DNA from: Cyanoderma ruficeps
Lineage: Eukaryota > Chordata > Aves > Passeriformes > Timaliidae
Assembly (NCBI GenBank): GCA_008694505.1
Contig: VZDJ01000090.1
Location: 6,875,521 to 6,939,520, forward strand
Direction: 5' to 3'
Length of the DNA stretch: 64,000 nt
A program made the translations under genes and the position numbers. Below are positions 12,701 to 23,414 of this stretch, piece after piece (positions within the stretch are counted from its first letter, which is position 1; each line of letters starts with the position of its first letter). The notes beneath the pieces were generated by a model, which worked only from the letters and a program-made list of their open reading frames with translations, made no database searches and was not told the origin of the DNA.

Positions 12701-15700
12701 CCTAAGCCCTGATGTATCATTTCCTTCTGTACATCCCATAGCCAAACTAAAAGCTGCAGTGCTGTTGGCAGAGCAGCACAATGAAGCCTTAAACAATCTT
12801 GTGTGGAAAACCAAGTGTGTTGTACGATGGCAGAAGGTAACCTCTGCAGAACACTAACCTTTCTGGAACATTCTCTCACCCCCACTTGGGAACTTAAGCA
12901 AGCAGGGACAAGAAAAAAACATTTAAAAGCTGAGCCCTTGCAGTACTACCTAGCATGTATTGCTAGACACCCAAGGAGGTGTGTGCCTGGCATAAATGAC
13001 ACTTTTAGGGGCTGCATGCACATGAGGAAGCCATTCAGGAGCAAGTCCTATGGGGGAAAAGAAACAAACCCACAGATGCTTTCATAGTCAGGAGTCTAAC
13101 AACCCTCTCCCCATCCTCAGGCTATAATCTGTATGACACAGCTCTGCATCTCAAGCTGTTACGACAGAGATGCACCATGGTGTCACATGGTGATGCTGTT
13201 CTTTCCACAGAAAAGAATCAAGTAACTCTTTGCTAAAATACTGACAAATTAGAGAACTGCTGCAACTGGCACTGCAGAGGGCCTTGTTAGGAAATAAGAC
13301 TCTCATCTTCACTTGGTTGACATTGTCCATATAAATGATGAGCAATGCTTTGAGTTGGTAATGGACACCACCTTCTGTTGGCTGTGACTGTACAAGGACA
13401 TCAAACACCAAAAAACCCCATAAAGTCATTTGGGGGGAGGTTCAGCTACAGTTCCACTTCCAAAATGCTGCTGCAGATTAAAATCCTGTTTATTCAAGCT
13501 CATTTAAAAAAACTATTTTTCACATAGATTTTATCATGCTAAGCTGCAATAGCAAGACTTCAAGAGAAGTGTCCTGATGGTGAAGAGGAAGAAACTAAAA
13601 GTGGGAAGTCAGGCCTGTTATTAGGAACGGTTGTATAAGGCCGTAGTAACCACTCTTGCTCCATCAGACCACACTCATTTCCAAGCACCACATAATCTTT
13701 GTTCCAAATGAGTATGAACACTCCTGAGATGACACAGATGACAAACTGAGTGATCACTACACCCTCCCCCAGTTCACTGTGTGAGGATAGATTTTAAAAG
13801 CCACCATATCAAACAATGTCCTTCCAAGCTTCCAGTCAGCCTCATCCCCGAAGTGCAAAAAGCAGGTGCAAGTCCTCTGCAAACGCAGCAAAACCTGCTT
13901 GGCTGTAACATCCTGGAGCCTGAGACGGGGATTTTCCCAAGCACAGGTGCTGCTGAGATGAGAGAAGCAAAGAAATGCAACTTCACAGGAGGCAGCACAC
14001 ACTCCTTTGAAGTCTCCCTGCAACCTTGCTGCTGCTCTCCAAGCTAAATAAGCCAAGTGGGGAACACACACCAAAGCAGCCTTTTCCATGACTCACTCAT
14101 TGCCCAGCAGTGCTTGAAGCAGGGACACCTAAAATCCCCCGGCTGGAGAAGGGATTATTCCTTCCAGCCACCCCTTACAAGGCTTTGCCTCAGGCTGCAG
14201 TGAGCTGTCCCCTCATCCCGCCCGTGACAGAATGCTGTTCCACGGGATGCACACCACAAGATGGCAGGATACACAGCCCAATTTGTATTGGGGTGGGGAG
14301 GGGGAGAATGAAGCATTATTTTTCAGGGATGCTTCTTAAGAGGCAATATCCTCATCCTTCACTACTAGCAGGGTGAGTCCTCTGTGTTCAAAGCAGAGTC
14401 CGAGCCTGCAGCACACGTGGAACTGGGAGCTGGGGCTGTCGCAATGGCAGGGCTGGACAGGCAGGTGAACTGCATTGTCCCTTCCCCCACCACGAGACAA
14501 AAGAAAGGAAAAAATAGTGTAATGGAAAGGTACAATACTCAGCTTGCCCTGAAGCCCTGTATAACATTCCTGTTGTGTTCAATGCAGAAACCAATTACCA
14601 TATTAATGACACTTGGCTACAAAAATAGCACTTTATGGCTTTCAATGTTATACCCATGTCAATAACTCAATACAACACCCTGTAGGTTCTGTTGCTATTA
14701 TGAAATCTGTTGTATTTCAGAACAAGAACGATATTATAGCAGCCCCTACAGCATTTTCTCCTGCAAGTCCTAAAGGCAAGTCTGGTTTTCCCTTTTTCAA
14801 AACATTTTGGGTTGGCAAAACAGTGACTTGCCCAAGAAGGAGAGAGCACTGGAACAAGAATAAAACCAGCTTTTCTGGCTCGCTAGAAAATCCAGGGTTT
14901 ATCAAGCTGCCAGTATACTTACTGGGCTCACAAATGTTCCCACAAGAACTAGGAATTAGAATTGCATGACATCGTATTTTATATAGTTCATTATCTGCAG
15001 GTGTCCCAGATCACAGAAAGTTCAAGTTTGATGCACACCACACACGTCTTCCTTGACAGAACAGCAGCTGTGCTTGCAGCACTGGGGGCAATCCTGCACA
15101 CCCAGGGAATACAGGGATTGCTGACCCCCCCAACCAACTCACTACCTGTCAGTGTCTCTAAAAGCCTGCATTAAAGGGCTGTTTTGGACTCGCAGTTTCA
15201 TGGCTGCTGTGCTACAGGAGAAGGAATATAGTGGATATTAAGTGCCAGCCTCCACCATGCCCTACACAAGCTTGTCCGCATCTGCAGGAAGAGCGGTCAA
15301 GTGATGCTCTGCAAAGGACCCTGTGCTATTTAATAATTATTTCTTTGAAGTTTTATGCATATGCCATTGCAGCTTGGTTCAAAACTCTTGGTTACTGCCT
15401 CCCTACTGTCACACATTCAAGGAGGTAGATTTTGTTCCCCTTGATTTCCGTACCCATCCCGGAGGCTCATTACAAAAGATTCCTGACAACCTTTTAATTG
15501 TTCCTCCATTTTGATTTCTGCAGCAGACACTAGAAATGTCTTGATATTAAATCCCTTTTCTTTGATAAAAAAAAGAAGCCCCAGAAAAATTGGTGCAGTA
15601 TGCAATTAAGATATTAATAAAAATCCTCTGCAGGCTGAAACCTTTCACAGAAATTTTATAAAGTTGCTTTGAAATTGGAACTGTAAGCTGCTGTTTCACA

Positions 15701-18700
15701 GAGAGCAAACAGTTTACCTGGAATGGGTAATTATGTGACACCTGGCTGAACAGCAGGGCTATCTGGGTGAGACCTCAGATCCATGGCCGCTTTTGCTAAT
15801 TATTTCATGAAGGGGAAAAACACATTACTGAGTAACAACTACCCCAGCATTAGCCATGTTGGCTTTTCAGATGCAGCCAATGGCTCTGGGCAGTATCAGT
15901 GACAGTCCTTCCTGTCAGGGTCCACTGCAGAGACTAAAAGAGCTGCTTTCAGAGCTTAAGACAGCATTGGCCCCAGCCACAGTGGTGGCACATGAACAAG
16001 TGTAACACACTAACACAGCAGTTCCAGCCTCTGTTCTGTGTTTAAAGTATGCTGGTAGAAAAGCAGTTATCTGGAAAAGATGACTTAGCTGAGCTATAAC
16101 ACCATTTGGTGACGGTGACATTCCCTGTGCTTAGGGCAGGGATTCACAGCACAGCATTACGGTGGGGCTGCAAGACACAGTGCAGCAGCAGGGCCAACTT
16201 GTGTAGCTACAAGCCATCAGCCTCACAATTGTCACTTAAATACCACTGTTATTAAAAGCTTCTGAACTGTTTTACAGAGCAACTGGAGACGGATCGTTAG
16301 GATGCCCAGTGCCAGGCAGCCTCAAGGTCATTTGCAATGTGGGAAAGCAGCAGTTGCACAGCTCCCCCCGCGCTCCAGCCCGGCTGCAGTGGGAGTCGGA
16401 TAGCGCAGCCTGGGCAGGCGGAGCGCGGACCTGCGGCAAGGGCCGCTCGCCCCTGCTGCCCTGCCCAAGGCTGCCCGGCCACAGGCCCTGCTCAGGGATC
16501 ATTTTGAGCAGAGATTTCTACTGTCTGTGAGGACAGGTCACACATCAGCAACTACCAGACCCACCCTCCCTCCATTCACCTCCCACACCAGTCCGTTGCA
16601 ATTCCCACTGGTGAGTGCCACAGCCTCTCTAGAGCAAGGGGTACTTTGGTGTTGGATAAAGCAATTTCATGAGTACCCTCAGAACTGTCCCCTTTTTCTC
16701 CTTGTGCATGCCACTTCCACAGATAGAGCCAACATTTTGTCTTTATGCCTTCACTTACCCATGTGAACAGAGTGGTTGTGAATAAAGAAAAACTGAGCCC
16801 AGCTTCCTCATACAGCCCATTCCCAAAAGTGAAACCTTTTACCCTCACCCCATCACACAGCTTAGGGGAAGGAAAAACCAAACCAGGTTCAAGTTCCTCT
16901 CTGAGAGGAGACATTTTTCATGTGATGCAACCTTTAATTCTAGCAGTCTTCAAGCCCCAGTACTGTTAACACAGAAGGCTGAGAACATACCCACCCCCTA
17001 CAAATATGTGTTGCAGCAACGACACGCTTATTTCATCCTCCTTCTTGAGGTGAGTAACCAACCCCGCCTTCCCAGAACAGCTTGCACCAAGTCAAACACG
17101 GGCCTCCTGTTTAGTTACCTGGAGGTGCCACTCGATCCTGGTATTTGGGCTCAAATTCGCTGACAGTGAGCAACATCACTTGGATGGTCCCGATGAATAT
17201 ACCTGCCAGGCAGCCGTAGAAGATGACATAGAAGAGGAGGATCTTAACTGCAAGAGAAAACAAACAAAGAGGAATCAAATCGAGCCCTCATGGCAGTCAT
17301 GTTTCAGGACAATACTTCCAACCTTTGCCACTTGCAAGGAAGAGCCCAGCACACGAAATTCAGATGTTGCAAAGACATCTATTTAACAGTGAGATTATGA
17401 TACAGGAAATGTAAGGCACTCCCATTTGGTGGTGGGGAAACATGAGACCCTGAAAACTCAGAAATCTATGAATCGGGGTTTGGGCTTATAAAATATAAAG
17501 ACTAAACTACATTCCTCCACACCTTCAAGGGTCCCTTGGCTGACCCAGCACTACCAGCACAGGCCCTGCACTTGACACTGTCAGTGATCCAAGTGCCCCA
17601 CAGCAAGCATGGGTGTGCTTGAAAGTTACTCATTCCACACAGCTCTGGGGCTCAAAGCTATTTCCAGGAGCAGTAACAGTAAGCTTTCATTCACATTTAC
17701 AAGCCATTGTAAAGCCTGATCTCTTCAAGTAATTCAGGCCATCACCTCCAAAAAAAAGACAACGGAAAAGAGTTCAGACCCAATTAACTTCAGTACTCTA
17801 TCTCAAATGTAGGAAAGTACTCTTAAGGTGTCAAAATGCTGCACATTTACCAGCCTTGCAGTGCCCACAAAGGCACTCTGGCACTGTTCATACCAATTAA
17901 AGAGTGAATTACATAACAATGAAAGACTGAATGTAGTTTCAGTCTAAAGGGGACGTCTAGAATAATCTTGGGTGGGGGTGGGAAGAATGGAGAAGAGTCT
18001 GGAGATGCAGCCCAGCTCTGGGTATCGGTTACCCAGTTTACAAGGATTATCTGCACTGATTAACTGCAGGGTAACATGCTGTACTACACACCACCAGGCC
18101 ACCTACAAGGGTAGGCCAGCCCGTGCCAAGCAACTGTATTGCTCATCAAGCTGCAGGGACAGGCAGAGGCCAAAGACAACTGGAGAGCGAGCCTGCTTGA
18201 TCTCAGACTGTCCTCACCTAATCACAAACAAAACAGATGTAGTTTATTTGAAGGACTTGAAGTGATGAGCTACCAGAGAAGGGGAGTAAGTAGTGGGTGG
18301 AAATATTCCTCCTTACTCCCTGGCTCCATCATAAAAAAACCCCTACATCATTAGAGAAGCCTCACGATGCAAGCTGGAAGTTCTGGTTGTTCTAAGCCTA
18401 CGAAAGACAGGCAAGCAGCAGGGCCACCCAGAGAAACAGAGGCTGAGGGACACTGTCACAAAGGCACTCCATCCTCTTGTCTTCCTCGTGTGCACCGGAG
18501 GTAGCCAGGGCTGGAGGGCAGAGCTGGGTGCAGTAACGTGGTGCTCCAGGAGTTAAAGCACTCTTTGGTATCCAGGCAGCGTAAAGCAAATGGCCGTGAC
18601 GTCAGGGACGTGTGGAAATTTTTTCCAGAGCACGGTCATAGGAGGTGCTGTTGTAACAAACCAAACACTAATGCTGTTGTCTGCAGCGTAATGCCTTTGA

Positions 18701-19914
18701 GCTTTGTAACATCAAAAGGCAAACGCTGAGAGGTAGCTTATTTAATCAGGTTCCCAGCCAGGATGCTCTAAAAGCCAAAGACACCTTAAAGGTCAAAACC
18801 ACTCCAAGGTCTCAGAAAATACGCAGTGGGTCTAGAAACCGAGCACCACAGGGTTGAAGGAAAAAGCTTCTTGCAACAGGTAGGCTTATAACAGAAGAAT
18901 CTGATCATCCGCCTGCAGATCGACTCAGCAAATGGAAATCAGTCCTAGGCGGGTAGGTACGGGCACTCTGGGAGAAGGACCTGGTTCAGCCTCCGCCTTT
19001 GAAGCACTGCGCAGTTGCCTGGTGCCTCAGGAGCAGAAAATACCTCTCCATGCGCACCCACAACCCCATTCTGCTCACGTAAAGATACGGCAGAAGCCTG
19101 CTCTAGTCCGCCTGCCAGAGCTGCCGGCTCTGGATGTGGCACCTCCGGCCGATCCATTACAATAGGAGCTGAATTCAACATCGCAAGGGTGGCAACGCCA
19201 GCTGTGGTTGGCAGCAACTGGAAGGCTGTCTATTGGCATAAAGAAATTAAAAGCCTCTTTAAGCTAAATGCTATGAATACAGCACCCAATGAATACATCA
19301 TAAGCATTTACGAGGAATGCATATAGAGCCATTTCCTTCTTGCGGAGATATTAAAAGTCAATTGCTCTTTCTCAGCGAAGAAAAACTCGCGTAATTTCAT
19401 TTATCCAGAGAAAACAGAAAAAAAAAAGAAAAAGCCTCTGTAAGGTCTAAGGCAGATGAGAGCTGGGAGGTCAGGGTCCCCCGACGGCGATGCTCCCGGG
19501 CCGGGCCAGCCACCGGGAAAGGAAGGAGACCCAAGGACGAGGCGCCCTCGACAAGGTCGGCCCGACCCCGCCTCACCCCCGGACCCACCTGGAGCCGCAC
19601 TCGGGGGGCAGCGCTCGCCGGCCCCCGCGGGGCCCCAGCGGACACCGAGGGGAGAAGGCAGAGGGACCCCGGCCCTGCCTCACTCGCCCCGCGGGGACGC
19701 CCCGTCCCCAGCCCCCCCCGCCCCGGCCGCAGCCCCGCCGCAGCCGGCGGAGGCGGAGCGCCGGGGCCGTGCTGCAGCGCCCGCCGCATCGCCGCCCCCC
19801 GGCCCCGCACTCACACCAGCTGCCCCCGGTGCGGCCCAGCAGCTCCTTCTTCTCCGAGTTCCAGATGAATTTCTTCCAGTTGCCGTCACCGTCCTTGGCC
19901 TTCCCGCGGGCCAT
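6446..19914 (-). CDS. ATP1B1: Sodium/potassium-transporting ATPase subunit beta-1, whole gene
   Basis: Joining exons 19914-19815, 17247-17119, 10260-10105, 9448-9264, 7412-7332 and 6712-6446 gives 918 nt, or 305 codons plus TGA, with matching phases (1,1,1,0,0). The protein is the glycosylated beta subunit of the plasma-membrane Na,K-ATPase. It chaperones the alpha subunit, tunes K+ affinity and takes part in cell adhesion. The layout is a short cytosolic N-terminus (1-34), one transmembrane helix (about 35-62) with a GxxxGxxxG pattern at G45/G49/G53 and C46, then a large extracellular domain. Six extracellular cysteines (127, 150, 160, 177, 214, 277) fit the three family disulfides. N-glycosylation sequons occur at N159 (NCS), N194 (NES) and N266 (NLT). 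It ends [10 protein letters not shown]. The start is in a strong Kozak context (GCCATGG). The reading frame is intact and nothing is missing. The only oddity is a GC donor in intron 4. Confidence 0.97.
6713..7331 (-). other. ATP1B1: ATP1B1 intron 5
   Basis: 619 nt, GT-AG. The acceptor is preceded by a C-rich tract. I see no repeat or extra exon in it. Confidence 0.9.
7332..7412 (-). CDS. ATP1B1: ATP1B1 exon 5
   Basis: 81 nt, acceptor ttcttctag|GCTCC, donor CCAAG|GTAAAT. Encodes residues 191-217 ([10 protein letters not shown]...PVHCVAK), with the sequon at N194 and cysteine 214. It is in frame on both sides (phase 0/0). Confidence 0.95.
7413..9263 (-). other. ATP1B1: ATP1B1 intron 4 (GC-AG type)
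   Basis: 1851 nt starting GCAAGT and ending ttcttctag. The donor otherwise matches the U1 consensus perfectly (CAG|GCAAGT), which is typical of functional GC-AG introns. A short A-run lies at 8569-8580. No repeat family was recognised. Confidence 0.9.
9264..9448 (-). CDS. ATP1B1: ATP1B1 exon 4, followed by a GC donor
   Basis: 185 nt, acceptor ccatgacag|ACACACC. Residues 129-190 include the highly conserved [15 protein letters not shown] stretch, cysteines 150, 160 and 177, and the sequon at N159. The exon ends CCT CAG and is followed by GCAAGT instead of GT. Exon 5 then starts in phase 0, which requires this cut. The next GT (GCAA|GT) would add four bases and break the frame. Confidence 0.95.
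9449..10104 (-). other. ATP1B1: ATP1B1 intron 3
   Basis: 656 nt, GT-AG (GTAAGT donor). No repeat or coding signal was recognised. Confidence 0.9.
10105..10260 (-). CDS. ATP1B1: ATP1B1 exon 3
   Basis: 156 nt, acceptor ttttcttag|GACTG, donor GGAG|GTAAGT. Encodes residues 77-128 (GLTQVPQVQ...IVFQDCG) plus one base of codon 129. This is the first part of the extracellular domain. C127 is the first disulfide cysteine. Confidence 0.96.
10261..17118 (-). other. ATP1B1: ATP1B1 intron 2
   Basis: 6858 nt, GT-AG (GTAACT donor). The largest intron of the gene. It contains a short ATA microsatellite (11011-11024), a C-rich run near 11466-11480 and an A-run near 12009-12019. Scattered short ORFs show no recognisable protein. 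No CR1 copy was recognised. Confidence 0.88.
17119..17247 (-). CDS. ATP1B1: ATP1B1 exon 2 (transmembrane helix)
   Basis: 129 nt, acceptor tctcttgcag|TTAAG, donor CCAG|GTAACT. Completes F34 and encodes residues to P76 plus the first base of G77. It carries the whole hydrophobic segment ([19 protein letters not shown] and on), including C46 and three glycines spaced by four, and then the juxtamembrane [14 protein letters not shown] motif. Confidence 0.96.
17248..19814 (-). other. ATP1B1: ATP1B1 intron 1
   Basis: 2567 nt, GT-AG (GTGAGT donor). The part nearest exon 1 (19.45-19.81 kb) is still CpG-island DNA. It holds a consensus CRE palindrome at 18597-18604. First introns often carry regulatory elements, but nothing else here could be assigned. 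Confidence 0.88.
18597..18604. promoter_or_regulatory. Consensus CRE palindrome TGACGTCA in ATP1B1 intron 1
   Basis: A perfect 8-base cAMP-response element about 1.3 kb downstream of the ATP1B1 start codon, in the context gccgTGACGTCAggga. CREB/ATF factors bind this word. The word contains a CpG, which is depleted in non-island DNA, so its survival outside the island is suggestive. Function is inferred from the motif alone. Confidence 0.4.
19815..19914 (-). CDS. ATP1B1: ATP1B1 coding exon 1
   Basis: Encodes residues 1-33 ([10 protein letters not shown]...GGSW) plus the first base of codon 34. The donor is T|GTGAGT, at 19814-19809. This is the cytosolic N-terminus, rich in Lys/Asp/Gly, with the conserved [13 protein letters not shown] stretch. 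No upstream ATG is present between this start and the predicted transcription start near 20.125 kb. Confidence 0.96.
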
Positions 19915-20150
19915 GGCGAGCGGCGGGGTGGGCGAGCGGCGTGCAGAGATCTATAGCCCTCGGCGGGCGGAGCGGGCAGGACTCGGCCGGGCGGAGCGGC
20001 CCCGGAAGGTGCGGGTGGGTGCGCCCGCCCCGGCGGCGCCGGCCCGGCGGGGCAGAGCGGGAGAGGCGGCCGGGGGGACGCGGGAGCGGCGGGGGGAGCG
20101 CGGCGGAGCGCACGGGACACCGAGCAGCCGCGCTACCCGCGCAGCGCCCC

Positions 20151-20160
20151 TTCATATACA
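20151..20160 (-). promoter_or_regulatory. ATP1B1: TATA-like box of ATP1B1
   Basis: On the sense (-) strand the sequence reads TGTATATGAA inside GC-rich DNA, about 240 bases upstream of the ATG. A start site about 25-30 bases downstream would lie near 20.12-20.13 kb and give a 5'UTR of about 210 nt without any ATG. An inverted CCAAT (20190-20194 on +) and GC boxes lie just upstream, a standard core-promoter layout. The transcription start itself cannot be seen from sequence. Confidence 0.6.
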
Positions 20161-20382
20161 CCGCGGGCTCCGCCCTGCCCGCGCCGCCGCCAATGCGGCT
20201 CCGCCGAGCGCTCCGCGGGCGGGGCCCGGGGCGGGCGGGGCGCGGTGGGGGCGCGCCGGCGGCCGGAGCGTCAAGGAGGGAGGGGGCGGGGGGCTGCGGC
20301 ACCGCCACCGGCGCCGGCCCCGGCGGGGAGGGTGGGTGCAGGGCGCCTGCCGCTCGCCGGAGCTCCGACCCGCCGGGCCGGG

Positions 20383-20623
20383 CAGGTGCGTGCGCGTGCC
20401 CGCGGGGGCGCGCGTTCCTTGCTCGGCCGTAGCTGCGGGCGCGCCGGCCCGCGCACGTGCCCGCCCGTTCCCCGTATTCCCACCCCGCCCGCGCCCTGCG
20501 GGTCCCCGCTCCCCGCAGCAGAGCCGATCGGCCGGGCGCTGCTGAGCGCCATCCCTCTCCCTCCTCTGCTCCTGCTCCTGGCGCCCCGCGCAGCCGCCCG
20601 CTCCGCTCCGGTGGGCTCACGTG
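20383..20623. promoter_or_regulatory. E-box words upstream of ATP1B1
   Basis: CAGGTG at 20383-20388 and CACGTG at 20454-20459 and 20618-20623 lie 0.2-0.5 kb upstream of the TATA-like box. CACGTG is bound by USF/MYC-type bHLH factors and CAGGTG by Snail/ZEB-type zinc fingers. Snail repression of the mammalian beta-1 gene has been described. Binding here is inference. Confidence 0.35.
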
Positions 20624-21107
20624 TAACGCGGCTGCGGAATAATGAGCGCCAACAGTGCTCCCATCCCGGCCCCGCGCTCCGCCGCCGGCGCCCTGGGAGC
20701 AGGGGGCGGGCAGGGGCTCCCCGGCGGCAGCGGGACCTGCCCGTCCCCTGTGGCGGGAGGGACACGACTCACACACGCGACAGCCGCCGCCGCCCTTGCG
20801 GGGTGACCTTCAGGGCGCTGCACAAACGCCACTGCCGCCTCCGGGTCGGGGGACACCCAGCCGCCGGCAGCGCACCCCTGGCCCAGCCGGGTGGGGTTGG
20901 GGGGTTCTCTGCGGGGACACCTCTGTGATCACAGGTAACCAATGTGCCTTGGTCCCCTGGTACCATTACAGGACAGGTAAATTAAATCTGTGCATCCAAG
21001 CGTACTTGGGTTCACCTCTGAACTTCCTGTCGGGTGCAATATTGTATTCCACGTATTTTCTTGCCCTTAAGCTACTGATACATTCTCTGAACTTTAGCTC
21101 CGTCTTC

Positions 21108-21126
21108 TTTTTTTTTTTTTTTTTTC
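21108..21126. repeat. Poly-T run
   Basis: About nineteen consecutive T (cttc-T-run-ccctt). No retroelement body is recognisable beside it. Confidence 0.8.
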
Positions 21127-23393
21127 CCTTAAGGTCTGGAATCGAAACGAATGCACATAAGATGAGCCTTTCCACGGTACTACCCAGCAGGTGCACATTC
21201 TGGTGGTTGCCTGCAAGAATGACCTAGCCTGGAATTAAGGACTACCCAAACTCAGCATGCTCTTCTCAGGTCTCAAGAGGAAGCAATCTGGCCACCATCA
21301 TCACATACCCTTCCTAAGCCATTAAAGCTAGCATTTAGGGGACACGTCATAATGGGGCACTCTTCTCCAAGTGATCCGTGGCTACAACCCTGAAACAGCC
21401 CCTGAAACAACTGAGGGACCTCAGCCACTCTAGGTCCAGACCCTCAAACCCTCAGATATCCTCAAACTCCCAAAACCATTCATAGCAGCAGCAGAGCATG
21501 GCTTCCTTAGCTTTAGACATGCAACCAGACTTCTCAAAGCTGTGAAGGCTTGTGGGTTAGAGACACACAGAAGTTGTGTGCCTAGAAGACCGTGTGTGTT
21601 TAATTGGGAGTGTCTGGTTTGATGAACATGCTATGATACATTATACATGACCAAAGGGAGCCAGGTATGCCACGTGGGTTTTCATCCTGGGTTAGGAGAA
21701 TCAGCTCTCTGTGGTGTTTTTGTGATGGGGAAGAGGGTAATTGGAATCTCTCTTCTCTCCTTGGTGTCTGGTCAGAGCTGGTCTTTTAAAGAGTCCTGGT
21801 GATGGTGGTTGATAACAAAAGCAAACACAGACAGCAGTACCTGATACCCAAGTGAACATCATCTACACTGTAGGGAGGGTAGTATCAGTTACAACTTAAG
21901 GCAGCTGTGATTACAATCAAGCCAATAAATACACAAGCACTGCTGAAGGAAAACCCACCCATTTTTGACTCCCCAGACCACAGTGCAGTTGCTGCTCTTG
22001 CCAGCTAGTCTGTTCCTCTCAGCTGCTGGGCTGCAAGTCTGCAGTGGCAACTGGGGAGCTGAACCTGCTTTCCTTCTAATGCTCTGGGTGCAGTTTATAG
22101 CCCAGGCATGCTACCCTACAAAGGACAGCGGTCTGGGAATTATGCATGGGTGCGTGGTGGTGTCACACAAGCATGAAATCAACTCACCAGACAGCCTGCC
22201 CTGCAATGCTCTGTCTCGTGTTATCCACGGGCCAGAACCCAGTTCATCTGCCCTGTGGAAGAAACAGCACACGAGTTAGCTCAGGGCACATGCAACAGCA
22301 GCAGTCACTGCAGCCCTCTCCTTCTTGCCCTCTGCCTGAGCAATAGGGTCAGCCAAACCAAAACAGGCATGGGACATTCAGGGAGGTTCAAGGTTCTACT
22401 GAAATCAAGGAAGATTTGAATGGGGATACACTCTATCACAGCATTATTTCCTTTAACTATAGAGAATGAGTTTGTAGAAAGCAACTAGAGAATATCTAAA
22501 GAACTGTATCACAGTTACATGGTAAATGGCCATCCAGAAACATGATCTTCCTCATACACACTATCACTAGGAGCTCCAGAGCTGCTGGTGGAAGCCGAGC
22601 TGCAGGAGGAACTCCTGACTTCATCAGTGTTTGTTCAAGGATCACTGAGAAACTCTCTCCTCTTCCTGCAAGCATCTGTATTTCTGTATAAATACACAGA
22701 CAAGTCCTGTTGGGTTGGTGGTGGCCAGAAGTATCAAATCCCTGTGACTGCACAGGCTGGGGCATGCAGGATGTGGAATGGGCAGAATGCCCTTCATGAG
22801 GGTCACAAACCATTCCTGCCAACCTTTTACAAAACTGAAGATTGTCCTATGCATGCTCAGGACATGCACTTTACTTGATGTCTGTGGATTATCCTCTCAG
22901 AATCAGCAGAACTAATAGGCAATGAGGTGCCAAATTTTATTTGAATTTACTGTTTGTTTGGCTGCTCAGATATCAATCAGGCAGTCTCTAAGGCCACCAC
23001 CGTATGATCTGATTTTTTAAGGTGATAAGGGCCTGAGGCAACGTTGGAAACTGCCAAGAACAAAATGTGCAAAGCAATGCATGTCCAGGAGATTAGCTGC
23101 AGGACCAAGGATGGTGTTAGGGAAAGCTGTGCACTGACACCTAGAAGGGAACAACCTACAGGATGGAAGTTGCTAAGTGTTTATCTCACTGCCTCGAGCA
23201 CAGCCATTGAAGAGATTTCCTGCCTCCTTTCGATCTCCTGCCTTGTGGGACTGGGAAGAAAGCACCTAGAGCAAGGGAAGGTGTCACACTATGGGGCAGG
23301 AGGGTGGACAATTATTTCTGATGTAGCAGCAAAAGAGAAATGGCCAGTGCAGAGGCCATTGCCTGGCCTGATTTCTGCCCCTTAGTGCCATTT

Positions 23394-23414
23394 GGGGGGG
23401 GGNNNNNNNNNNNN
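23394..23414. other. G homopolymer running into a 12-N assembly gap
   Basis: Nine G are followed by N at 23403-23414. The gap starts inside the homopolymer, so it probably reflects a sequencing failure in a longer G-rich run; the true length is unknown. Confidence 0.9.

Larger units (their letters stand above)
19450..20930. promoter_or_regulatory. ATP1B1: CpG island at ATP1B1 promoter, exon 1 and early intron 1
   Basis: Extremely GC-rich and CpG-dense, in sharp contrast to both sides. It spans the 3' end of intron-side sequence, exon 1, the 5'UTR, the core promoter and about 0.8 kb upstream. It contains repeated GC-box words (for example within 20229-20241 and 20283-20293) that match Sp1/KLF sites. 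Boundaries are estimated by eye. Confidence 0.85.

Noticed and set aside
19490..20776. Long open frames across the CpG island, 351 codons on + and 296 codons on -
   Set aside because: Stops are rare there because of extreme G+C. The peptides are Arg/Pro/Ala/Gly-rich without any domain, and they overlap the ATP1B1 promoter and exon 1.
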